DNA of 64,000 nt from Limnohabitans sp. 2KL-51 (lineage in GTDB: Bacteria > Pseudomonadota > Gammaproteobacteria > Burkholderiales > Burkholderiaceae_C), in contig NZ_NESJ01000008.1 in NCBI RefSeq assembly GCF_003063645.1, forward strand, positions 1 to 64,000, in the 5' to 3' direction. Within the stretch, counting starts at the first letter, position 1. Each line of letters opens with the position of its first letter. The position numbers were made by a program, and so were the translations under genes. Shown here piece after piece: positions 36,165 to 42,319 of the stretch. The notes under the pieces were generated by a model, which made no database searches, had not been told where the DNA came from, and worked only from the letters and a program-made list of their open reading frames with translations.

Positions 36165-36184
36165 GGGGTCAGATCCCGATTGTT
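36165..36184 (+). repeat. Element C, copy 3
   Basis: GGGGTCAGATCCCGATTGTT, between the fitA-like gene and the hipA fragment. The fragment's stop codon uses its last base. Confidence 0.85.
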
Positions 36185-36597
36185 CAGCCGCCCACCACTT
36201 CAATGACACGCATCACTTCGGCCGCAGCCTCGGCGGGCGACAGGCCAAACGAATCACATTCGGTCATTGCGTTGGTCAGTGTCGAATCGCGCCCTTGCGC
36301 ACCGCAAATGAATTCCTGATATCCCTGCCCTGAGTTGGTGGGCAACACATCGTATGCCGGGGCCAGCCTCAGTCGTCCATGCTCAAAAGGGTTCACGACG
36401 AGCAAGGAATGGTTCTTTTCATGGTCGTCGGTGTTGTTCATCAAGATGTTGAACACCATGCGCCGAAACAACTCCTCAGCGTCCAGCAAGTTCACCCCGT
36501 TTTGTGCCACACCCGCACGCCTTAAAAGGCGCGCCAACTCGGGATAGCCCAGCTGCGGCTCTTGTCCCGCCGCTGTTGCTGCTCGAATCGCCGAGTG
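36184..36597 (-). pseudogene. hipA C-terminal fragment
   Basis: About 410 bp closely match the intact hipA (38531-38936). The frame encodes ARLLRRAGVAQNGVNLLDAE and the kinase loop NTDDHEKNH. It is cut at both ends exactly at element C copies (36165-36184 and 36603-36622), lacking the N-terminal two thirds and the true C-terminus. It keeps the normal His in the catalytic loop, unlike the intact copy. Confidence 0.88.
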
Positions 36598-36602
36598 CCA
36601 TG

Positions 36603-36622
36603 GGGGTCAGATCCCGATTGTT
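36603..36622 (+). repeat. Element C, copy 4
   Basis: GGGGTCAGATCCCGATTGTT, between the hipA fragment and the end of the PIN toxin gene. Exact match to copy 3. Confidence 0.85.
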
Positions 36623-36633
36623 ACAGCAATCTG

Positions 36634-37035
36634 TTATACGAACGGATTGATGACTTTTAAGCTATTTTCAAAGAGCCGCCCATGTTGCATATCCTCAGAA
36701 CAAAGCGTGTCGCAGTCAGCAAGTAAAGCCGCGGCAACAATCAAGGCATCCCAATTGGACAGTTGGTGATTGATGGCGAGTTCGGCACTTTTGCGAATCA
36801 CTGCTTCATCCACGGGTACCACGTTGACCTTATTCATCACGGTGTCAGCGAAGGCGTAGGCCTGAACTTTGTCAAAGTTGAATTTCTTCAGGCAAACATT
36901 CACGCATTCATTGATAACTTGGGAACTGACCATGGGGCCAGTGGTGACGAGTTGTCGAGCCACCGTTTTCTTGTGCGTATCTTGTCCGATCGTGTAGAGG
37001 ACAATGTTGGTATCAAGAAATGATTTGGCGGTCAT
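36634..37035 (-). CDS. VapC-like PIN toxin
   Basis: This is a 133-residue PIN domain. FLDTNIVLYTIG near the start holds the first Asp, INECVNVCLKKF the Glu, and LSNWDALIVAAALLADCDTL the C-terminal Asp. The ATG at 37035 is preferred to one 19 codons upstream because it puts the DTN strand in the usual place. It overlaps the small antitoxin gene by 23 bp. Confidence 0.85.
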   Translation of the reverse strand: MTAKSFLDTNIVLYTIGQDTHKKTVARQLVTTGPMVSSQVINECVNVCLKKFNFDKVQAYAFADTVMNKVNVVPVDEAVIRKSAELAINHQLSNWDALIVAAALLADCDTLCSEDMQHGRLFENSLKVINPFV

Positions 37036-37222
37036 AACAGGCATCGCGATCAAAATTGCCATCAAACACCGAGCCAAATTGGTCAAAGTCATTGACGTTT
37101 TGATCCGTTTTATCAGCGTGTTTGAGTTTGCTTTTTAAATAACCAACAAAATCAAGCACTTCGCGCGCTTGCATTTCGGGTAAAAAACGTATTTCTTCAA
37201 CAATTTTCTTGACAGTATTCAT
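37013..37222 (-). CDS. Small antitoxin, DUF2281/VapB-like
   Basis: This is a 69-residue protein starting MNTVKKIVEEIRFLPEMQAR and EVLDFVGYLKSKLK, a DUF2281-type amphipathic helix followed by an acidic tail with the FGSVFDGNFDRDACYD C-terminus typical of toxin-binding ends. It lies between a short UPF0175-like gene (4-bp overlap) and the PIN toxin (23-bp overlap), so it is the likely antitoxin. Confidence 0.75.
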   Translation of the reverse strand: MNTVKKIVEEIRFLPEMQAREVLDFVGYLKSKLKHADKTDQNVNDFDQFGSVFDGNFDRDACYDRQIIS

Positions 37223-37380
37223 GAATTTTTACTCCAGAGCGATGCGGCCATTGCGGACGAGAGTCGTTTCATCTCAAACAACTTGACAGCCATGGCCAGT
37301 TTTGCGTCTTGCATAAATTGCTGTGGGCTGCACTGAGCTGCGTCGGGCATGTGAGCGGGTACTTCAACAAGTATTTGCAT
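37219..37380 (-). CDS. Short UPF0175-like antitoxin (truncated)
   Basis: This is a 53-residue frame, MQILVEVPAHMPDAAQ through LAMAVKLFEMKRLSSAMAAS, matching the first two thirds of UPF0175 proteins before ending SLWSKNS. The helix-turn-helix end is missing. Its stop overlaps the ATG of the DUF2281-like gene by 4 bp, so it may still be translated as the lead gene of a three-gene module. It shares its upstream 90 bases with the intact UPF0175 gene at 32288. Confidence 0.6.
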   Translation of the reverse strand: MQILVEVPAHMPDAAQCSPQQFMQDAKLAMAVKLFEMKRLSSAMAASLWSKNS

Positions 37381-37470
37381 GGTGTGCTCCTGCTGGCAAT
37401 GCGGGCCAAAGCGGCTGAAGTGTTGGCTGGCCAAGGCCCGAGTTTATCGCGCCTCATGGATCAGGCCCTA
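37381..37470 (-). pseudogene. hipB stop/hipA start scar
   Basis: The minus strand contains GGCCTGATCCATGAGG, the exact junction of the hipB stop and hipA start seen at 39663-39682, then a HipA-like start MRRDKLG that leads into the UPF0175-like gene. Near-copy of 32541-32632. Confidence 0.6.
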
Positions 37471-37483
37471 TCCTGCGTTAATT

Positions 37484-37503
37484 GGGGTCAGATCCCAATT
37501 GTT
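37484..37503 (+). repeat. Element C, copy 5
   Basis: GGGGTCAGATCCCAATTGTT. With the preceding AATT it forms an imperfect palindrome. It separates the three-gene PIN module from the Phd/PIN module. Confidence 0.85.
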
Positions 37504-37563
37504 TGAATACTCAAGGAGCCTGTGGGGGCCTTGGTTGAGCGTCGGCAACAAGAAAGAAGCAGC

Positions 37564-37989
37564 TTAGAGTGGCTTGAACCTCTCGAAAAAGTGGGCTTGC
37601 GAGAGAACTTCAACACCCTGATGCATGCGCACATCTGTCAGGTCTGGATCGCCAGAGATGAGGATGCTGGCTCCGGCATCAAGGGCCAGTGCAATGAATT
37701 TATCGTCTGTGGAATCACGACTGACGACAACCTCTGCCGTCACCTCGAAGTGCTGCATGGACTGGGCAATCTTGACCAAGTGCGCCATGCTGCCGGAGTC
37801 CCCAAAATACCGGTCAAACTTTGGCCGCGCTATGCGCGTCTCCAGCTCATGCCAAGTCTGCTGATTTTGAGCAATCACAAAGTGCTCAACGGCGAGGGCC
37901 AGAACTTGGGCAGTCTTGGACTGGGGTAACAGGCCGGCACTGATCAGGACGTTGGTGTCTATGACAATGTACGCGGGCTTAGTCTTCAT
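37564..37989 (-). CDS. PIN-family toxin (COG1569-like)
   Basis: This is a 141-residue protein: YIVIDTNVLISAGLLP near 7-22, then a helical middle with WHELETRIARPKF, and DDKFIALALDAGASILISGD near 95-114 with the later acidic residues. This is the PIN family of putative toxins usually coupled to Phd-like antitoxins. The overlap with the antitoxin gene is 11 bp. Confidence 0.85.
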   Translation of the reverse strand: MKTKPAYIVIDTNVLISAGLLPQSKTAQVLALAVEHFVIAQNQQTWHELETRIARPKFDRYFGDSGSMAHLVKIAQSMQHFEVTAEVVVSRDSTDDKFIALALDAGASILISGDPDLTDVRMHQGVEVLSQAHFFERFKPL

Positions 37990-38284
37990 GGAGCATGCGC
38001 GTGACGTCTGCTTCGGTCAGGCCTTCTTCGGCGGCTTTGTTGCTCATTTTTGCGAGGTGCTGACGCATTGAGTCACCAGCTTCTTTGCCGCGCAGCGGGT
38101 AGTTTTCACTGACGAGCATGGCCACCTGAAACGGGATGGTGCGCATGCTTGCTTGGTAGTCTTCATAAGACAGAACAACGGCCACCGGGCGGCCACGTCG
38201 GGTGACAGCGACGGGTTGCCGCTGGGATGCATCAATGAGCATCCCAAATTGATTCTGAGCAGCAAGAGAGGTCATGGTGAGCAT
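37979..38284 (-). CDS. Phd/YefM-type antitoxin
   Basis: This is a 101-residue protein. LAAQNQFGMLIDASQRQPVA and VTRRGRPVAVVLSYEDYQ form the Phd/YefM N-terminal fold that binds DNA as a dimer. The remaining 50 residues would bind the PIN toxin. It is the first gene of the pair. Element C lies 55 bases upstream. Confidence 0.87.
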   Translation of the reverse strand: MLTMTSLAAQNQFGMLIDASQRQPVAVTRRGRPVAVVLSYEDYQASMRTIPFQVAMLVSENYPLRGKEAGDSMRQHLAKMSNKAAEEGLTEADVTRMLHED

Positions 38285-38338
38285 GTTCGTCGCTCCTTTG
38301 AATAGGTGTTACAGCTATTCTCGCTGTTTCGATTCTTT

Positions 38339-38358
38339 GGGGTCAGATCCCGATTGTT
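38339..38358 (+). repeat. Element C, copy 6
   Basis: GGGGTCAGATCCCGATTGTT, exact, between the start of the Phd-like gene and the hipA stop (38365). Confidence 0.85.
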
Positions 38359-38364
38359 TCGTTG

Positions 38365-39675
38365 TTATTTGAATGGTCCTTTGCGAGGCTTCTTGGATGC
38401 AGGTTTGTCAAATTGCTCCGGCGAAAAGCCCGTTCGCTGCGCCAACAAGTAGTCGGCATCAATTTGCTGGGCCAAGCTCTTGATGTCTCTTTGACTCACA
38501 CCTTGCGCATTAAAGTGTGATTTCCAGTCGCTCACCACTTCAATGACACGCATCACTTCGGCTGCAGCCTCGGCAGGCGACAGGCCAAATGCATCACATT
38601 CGGTCATCGCGTTGGTCAGTGTCGAATCGCGCCCATGTGCACCGCAAATGAATTCCTGATAACCCTGCCCTGAGTTGGTAGGCAACACATCGTATGCCGG
38701 GGCCAGCCTCAGTCGTCCATGCTCAAAAGGGTTCACGACGAGCAAGGAATGGTTCTTTTCATCGTCGTCGGTGTTGTCCATCAAGATGTTGAACACCATG
38801 CGCCGAAACAACTCTTGAGCGTCCAGCAAGTTCACCCCGTTTTGTGCCACACCCGCCCGCCTTAAAAGACGCGCCAACTCGGGATAGCCCAGCTGTGGCT
38901 CTTGTCCCGCCGCTGTTGCAGCTCGAATCGCCGTACCTGCCGAAATGCTGTGAATGCGGACACCGGATGCGCGGTCAAATCGCCGGATAGCCACAGCATG
39001 CAAGCCGAGCAAGGGCACCACTTGCGTTTGTGCCACTGTGATGCCCGCCATCGCGGCCAAGCGCATGCTGGCATGCTCGATCAGAGGGGCATCTACGGGC
39101 TCGTTGTTGAAAAATTTGATCACCCACTGTTCACCATCGATGGTAATCAGCGCTTTGGGCTTGGCACCCCCCAAGGGGCTCCCGCCTCCGGCCAAGATTT
39201 TGGCCTCCAAAACGGTCAGTGGTTCAGCCGCTTCAATCTTGGCGGCCACTTCACTCAACTGTTGTGCATCTTGCAGCCTTGGCAGTGGCCCCGAGGGCTT
39301 GGGCACATAGGCGCTGGCAGAGGTCGAGACACCCAATGCGCCAAAGCGGTCATCCCCTGCGTAATACAGATATTCCATCAAGGACAGTCGCTGGGGCCGG
39401 TCCACAAAGCGAATGACTTTTTCACCCCAACGGTCTGGCCTGGCGTCGTCTACGGCCCCCACCGCATGGGGCGCATCCATCAGCAATCGGCCCTGCGGCA
39501 AAAACTCGGTGTCGACCAGTGGCAAATCTTCGCTGAGTGCGAACCCCTTTGCCAGCCATTCCTGACCGTAGTGCAGCGATACACCCTTGCCCGCGGCCAC
39601 CAGTTTGAGTGCCCCCACATAGCGCGGCTCAGCCGGATCGCCCAAAAACCACAAGTGCAGATCATCGAGCCTCAT
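38365..39675 (-). CDS. hipA: HipA-like serine/threonine kinase toxin
   Basis: This is a 436-residue HipA family protein. The N-terminal subdomain is followed by GGGSPLGGAKPKALI near 165 (the ATP-binding Gly-rich and Ser region), WVIKFFN with the catalytic Lys near 187, and the loop NTDDDEKNHSLLV near 300. HipA proteins have NxDxHxxN here; this copy has Asp in place of the His, while the hipA fragment at 36184 keeps it. It is 3 bases after hipB. Known HipA kinases phosphorylate a tRNA synthetase; the target here is unknown. Confidence 0.9.
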   Translation of the reverse strand: MRLDDLHLWFLGDPAEPRYVGALKLVAAGKGVSLHYGQEWLAKGFALSEDLPLVDTEFLPQGRLLMDAPHAVGAVDDARPDRWGEKVIRFVDRPQRLSLMEYLYYAGDDRFGALGVSTSASAYVPKPSGPLPRLQDAQQLSEVAAKIEAAEPLTVLEAKILAGGGSPLGGAKPKALITIDGEQWVIKFFNNEPVDAPLIEHASMRLAAMAGITVAQTQVVPLLGLHAVAIRRFDRASGVRIHSISAGTAIRAATAAGQEPQLGYPELARLLRRAGVAQNGVNLLDAQELFRRMVFNILMDNTDDDEKNHSLLVVNPFEHGRLRLAPAYDVLPTNSGQGYQEFICGAHGRDSTLTNAMTECDAFGLSPAEAAAEVMRVIEVVSDWKSHFNAQGVSQRDIKSLAQQIDADYLLAQRTGFSPEQFDKPASKKPRKGPFK

Positions 39676-39678
39676 GGA

Positions 39679-40059
39679 TCAGGCCTTGTCCAACGTTTTT
39701 TTGCGGCTGTTGGTCGTGCGCGATTGTGCAGAGGCCTTTGCCCTGGCTCGGCCCAGCGCCACCGCCTCACGAATGTCCATCTCGATGGCACCACGGTCTT
39801 GTTCTGGCGCAGCCAGGTGGCTCAGTTCTCCGTCGCGCTGAATCAGCCACAGCGCTGTCGCCACAATGCCAATGCTGACCGCTGGGTCTCCAGACTCCAG
39901 CCGCTGCAGCGTGGGCACCGAAACCCCCATGCGCATCGCCCAGGTTTTGAGCGACTCTTTTCGCCGCAACCGGGCAACCGCCAGATCAGCCCCAAGCTTT
40001 TCAATCGCTGCAGACGTTGAAGGCGGTAACTGCACCAGGGCACGAGCGGTTTTAGGCAT
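39679..40059 (-). CDS. hipB: HipB-like XRE antitoxin/repressor
   Basis: This is a 126-residue protein with an XRE helix-turn-helix (LAVARLRRKESLKTWAMRMG then VSVPTLQRLESG) near 30-65 and a basic, Ser/Thr-rich tail ending SRKKTLDKA. The ATG at 40059 (MPKTARALVQLPP) is preferred to an earlier one within the AT-rich operator region. It is the first gene of hipBA. Its 3' end has been copied to 32640-32710. Confidence 0.85.
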   Translation of the reverse strand: MPKTARALVQLPPSTSAAIEKLGADLAVARLRRKESLKTWAMRMGVSVPTLQRLESGDPAVSIGIVATALWLIQRDGELSHLAAPEQDRGAIEMDIREAVALGRARAKASAQSRTTNSRKKTLDKA

Positions 40060-40064
40060 GAAAA

Positions 40065-40101
40065 TAGATATTTTTGAAAATTGATATTTTATATACATCT
40101 A
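40065..40101. promoter_or_regulatory. AT-rich promoter/operator region of hipBA
   Basis: Directly upstream of the hipB ATG there are a TAGAT ... ATCTA inverted repeat and two direct GATATTTT octamers (40067-40074 and 40083-40090). AT-rich in a GC-rich setting, as expected for a self-regulated antitoxin promoter. Exact binding sites are inferred. Confidence 0.45.
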
Positions 40102-40146
40102 TATTTACATCAAGTGAGTCGTCTGGTTTGGGACATGGATTGACAT

Positions 40147-40186
40147 GAATTGGGGTCACATGAATTGGGGTCAGATTCCGATTGTT
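40147..40186 (+). repeat. Element C, copy 7 (doubled form)
   Basis: GAATTGGGGTCA occurs twice, the second followed by GATTCCGATTGTT. Same doubled structure as copy 1 at 165-200. It bounds the hipBA module on its upstream side and is followed directly by repeat A copy 4. Confidence 0.8.
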
Positions 40187-40188
40187 TT

Positions 40189-40256
40189 GTCATCCCGGAC
40201 CTGATCCGGGATCCATGTCTTCGGGGGATGGATCCCAGGTCGGGGCCCGGGATGAC
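40189..40256. repeat. Repeat A, copy 4 (paired palindromes)
   Basis: GTCATCCCGGACCTGATCCG and then GGATCCCAGGTCGGGGCCCG with GGATGAC; near-copy of 31357-31425. It touches element C copy 7. Confidence 0.75.
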
Positions 40257-40300
40257 GCGGGGGGCGGCATTCTGGCTCGATATGCAATGCTTGGTAAGTC

Positions 40301-40327
40301 CAGGTGTGTTACCATGAATCACACCTG
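40301..40327. promoter_or_regulatory. Inverted repeat over the upstream ATG of the TumE-like gene
   Basis: CAGGTGTG (40301-40308) and CACACCTG (40320-40327) are perfect 8-bp arms around an 11-base loop that holds the ATG at 40314. It could be an operator for the TumA-like protein or an RNA hairpin that blocks this ATG and favours the one at 40341. Confidence 0.45.
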
Positions 40328-40340
40328 CAGGCCTCGTATC

Positions 40341-40673
40341 ATGCGAAAACCACCCAAAGAATCTCTGCTTGAACAAGCGCGCCACGAGCTCAAGCAGAAA
40401 TCAGGCGGCGGGATATTGCGCTACGAGGTCTGGGGGTATGTTGAAAACGGAAAAACCTTTGTGACCCGCTACAACATGGCCTATATCAACCAGGCAGTCT
40501 GTAGCAAAGACAACGGTCGAGTACTGGGCTACGACAATGCACACGGCTATCACCATCGGCACTACATGGGGTCGGTTGAAGCTTGTGATTATGTGAGTCA
40601 CGTTGAAACGGTTGAGCGTTTTCAGGCGGAGTGGATCGAGATCGTGAACAATTTGAAAGGGAAATCGTCATGA
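40341..40673 (+). CDS. TumE-like toxin (DUF6516)
   Basis: This is a 110-residue protein. GGGILRYEVWGYVENGKT then TRYNMAYIN and VLGYDNAHGYHHRHYMG are the marks of the TumE/DUF6516 toxin family. The module is on the plus strand, opposite to all other modules of the island. The ATG at 40341 gives MRKPPKESLLEQARHEL; an ATG at 40314 would add nine residues but lies in a hairpin loop. It overlaps the HTH gene by 4 bp. Confidence 0.8.
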   Translation: MRKPPKESLLEQARHELKQKSGGGILRYEVWGYVENGKTFVTRYNMAYINQAVCSKDNGRVLGYDNAHGYHHRHYMGSVEACDYVSHVETVERFQAEWIEIVNNLKGKSS

Positions 40674-41044
40674 CCAAAGTCGTTGTACGAACGGACGATG
40701 TGTCGGGCTTCTTTGTCAGGGCCAAGGATGCGGCACGTCGCGCCGATCAGGGTAAGCCCTTTGACGGTCGTATCACCCTGTCGTTTGAAGACCCACAACG
40801 GATGTTTGCGGTTTTGTCGGAAGCACGTCGCAAACTGATGCTTGAGGTCATGCATGAACCTCAAACCATCAGTCAGCTCTCCTCACGATTGCACCGTAAC
40901 CGTTCGGCAATCACAAAGGATGTTGGCCTGCTTGAAAAGCTGGGGTTGATCGTTTCCAACCGTGAAGCCAACCCTGGCCACGGCATCCAGAAAATGGTCC
41001 GTGCAGTTGCCCCAAAAATCGAACTGGTAGCGACTTTGGGTTAG
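40670..41044 (+). CDS. TumA-like helix-turn-helix antitoxin
   Basis: This is a 124-residue protein with a MarR/ArsR-like winged helix: LSEARRKLMLEVMHEPQTIS then SSRLHRNRSAITKDVGLLEK and a GLIVSNREANPG wing. The N-terminal 50 residues would contact the toxin. ATGA overlap with the TumE-like gene. This toxin-first order is normal for the family. Confidence 0.8.
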   Translation: MTKVVVRTDDVSGFFVRAKDAARRADQGKPFDGRITLSFEDPQRMFAVLSEARRKLMLEVMHEPQTISQLSSRLHRNRSAITKDVGLLEKLGLIVSNREANPGHGIQKMVRAVAPKIELVATLG

Positions 41045-41145
41045 TGTTGACAGACAGCGCCGTGCGCTTGGTCATTCCCTCGGCAATACCAGCATGTTGC
41101 CGTGCGCCAGGCGCAGGAAGGGCCGGTTCTCCTTCGGGTGTGTTT

Positions 41146-41231
41146 GTGTGAGTCCACCTCTGTGGGCGATTGTGTTTTATGTGCAATTGAGGGCGTGTTC
41201 CACGCCCATCGCCCACGGGGTGGGCTCCTAC
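41146..41231. repeat. Repeat B, copy 2
   Basis: GTGTGAGTCCACC ... CACGGGGTGGGCTCCTAC with the inner GGGCGTG/CACGCCC hairpin. Near-copy of 31629-31714. In both places repeat A follows within about 20 bases. Confidence 0.72.
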
Positions 41232-41250
41232 AAAAAACCATCCCTGGCCT

Positions 41251-41320
41251 GTCATCCCGCACTGGATGCGGGGTCCATTTCCCCTGCTGGCATGGATCCC
41301 GGGTCGGAGTCCGGGATGAC
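41251..41320. repeat. Repeat A, copy 5
   Basis: GTCATCCCGCACTGGATGCG followed by GGATCCCGGGTCGGAGTCCG and GGATGAC. Lies between the TumA-like gene and the convergent fitB gene, where it could serve as a two-way terminator. Confidence 0.72.
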
Positions 41321-41340
41321 GAATAGCTGGATCTAGGGCG

Positions 41341-41778
41341 TCAGTTGGCGCTCTCGGTTGTGTTGGGCCAAGGGTTGATGACTGGAGTTGCCAGATCGTC
41401 AAAGTGGCGGGTGTTGCGTGTGGCCAACGTGGCACTTTGGGCAAGCGCTATGCCGGCAATGAAGGTGTCGCGCATGTCAACGGGCCGACCGCGTTTTTTA
41501 CGCTCGGCGGCCAGATGGGCGGCCAAGTGAGCAGCTCGTACATCAAACACAAGCACCCTGTTGGCCAGGTCGGACTGCACCAGTTGCTCAAAGCGCTGTT
41601 GCAGCTGTGTTTTGCGCTGGCTGTCTGGCAGAAGCGCCAGGCCGTAACGGGCCTCAAACAGGGTGATGCTGCTGATCCAGATGGCCTCGGCTGCTTGTGC
41701 ATCGAGCCAGTTCACGACCACTGGGTCGGGCTGCTGCTGCATCAGTGCCGAAAGCACATTGGTGTCGAGAATGATCAT
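41341..41778 (-). CDS. fitB: FitB-like PIN toxin
   Basis: This is a 145-residue PIN protein. MIILDTNVLSALMQQQPDP opens it (first Asp), SSITLFEARYGLALLP holds the Glu, and GRPVDMRDTFIAGIALAQSA the C-terminal Asp, ending TRNTRHFDDL and VINPWP, the FitB/VapC type. It overlaps the antitoxin gene by 4 bp. A remnant of a related toxin lies at 35724-35867. Confidence 0.88.
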   Translation of the reverse strand: MIILDTNVLSALMQQQPDPVVVNWLDAQAAEAIWISSITLFEARYGLALLPDSQRKTQLQQRFEQLVQSDLANRVLVFDVRAAHLAAHLAAERKKRGRPVDMRDTFIAGIALAQSATLATRNTRHFDDLATPVINPWPNTTESAN

Positions 41779-42023
41779 GTACCAAAACTCATGGGCTCGA
41801 TGGGTTGACCGCGCAGTTCGGGCAAGGGCTCGGCAAGCCCGATGTCGGCAAACCGGGCTGCGATGCGTGACCCCAGTTGGCTGGTGACGGTGGACTCTTC
41901 ATTGACGGCTCGCCGAAGAATGCAGCGAACCTCTTCTTCCATGCTCCAGCCGTGCAAGCTGGCACGCTGTTTGAGCGCCAGTTTGATGTCTTCTTCAAGG
42001 TTCCGAACGATGACTTGTGCCAT
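41775..42023 (-). CDS. fitA: FitA-like antitoxin
   Basis: This is an 82-residue ribbon-helix-helix protein. MAQVIVRNLEEDIKLALKQR then ASLHGWSMEEEVRCILRRAV, with a C-terminal tail that would bind the toxin (GLAEPLPELRGQPIEPM). First gene of the pair, with a 20-bp perfect palindrome just upstream. Confidence 0.88.
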   Translation of the reverse strand: MAQVIVRNLEEDIKLALKQRASLHGWSMEEEVRCILRRAVNEESTVTSQLGSRIAARFADIGLAEPLPELRGQPIEPMSFGT

Positions 42024-42055
42024 GACTGCCTCCAGTGCTGTGGGTATTTTTCAAG

Positions 42056-42075
42056 ATTGATATCATGATATCAAT
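42056..42075. promoter_or_regulatory. FitA operator palindrome
   Basis: ATTGATATCATGATATCAAT is a perfect 20-bp palindrome, 33 bases upstream of the fitA ATG. It has the form of the operators bound by FitAB-type complexes, so autoregulation is likely. Confidence 0.7.
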
Positions 42076-42177
42076 TTTTGAAAGGGTGCTTGTCGAACCC
42101 TCAATGCTCGACCCACGGGGATCGGTTTTCGGTCGGTGCCTTTAGGGCACTCTTAGGTGGCTATCGGCCCTGCCAGC

Positions 42178-42241
42178 ATGGATCCTGGACCTTCGTCCAG
42201 GATGACGAATACCTGGATCCCGGGTCATCGCACGGGATGAC
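42178..42241. repeat. Repeat A, copy 6
   Basis: ATGGATCCTGGACCTTCGTC, CAGGATGAC, then CTGGATCCCGGG and GGGATGAC. Two palindromes in the roughly 300-base gap between fitA and the end of the giant protease gene. The rest of this gap holds the fitA operator and nothing else recognisable. On the minus strand the hairpins could help end protease transcription. Confidence 0.7.
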
Positions 42242-42319
42242 AAAAATAGGTCATGCGGTTTTTTCAACCCAATCGGTTTTTTGATTTCAAAGAGGTAATT
42301 TTAGGATTGGCGACACCGG

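Noticed and set aside
36165-40186. Integron cassette array
   Set aside because: Element C lacks paired GTTRRRY/RYYYAAC core sites, the modules carry their own promoters, and no integrase gene is visible.
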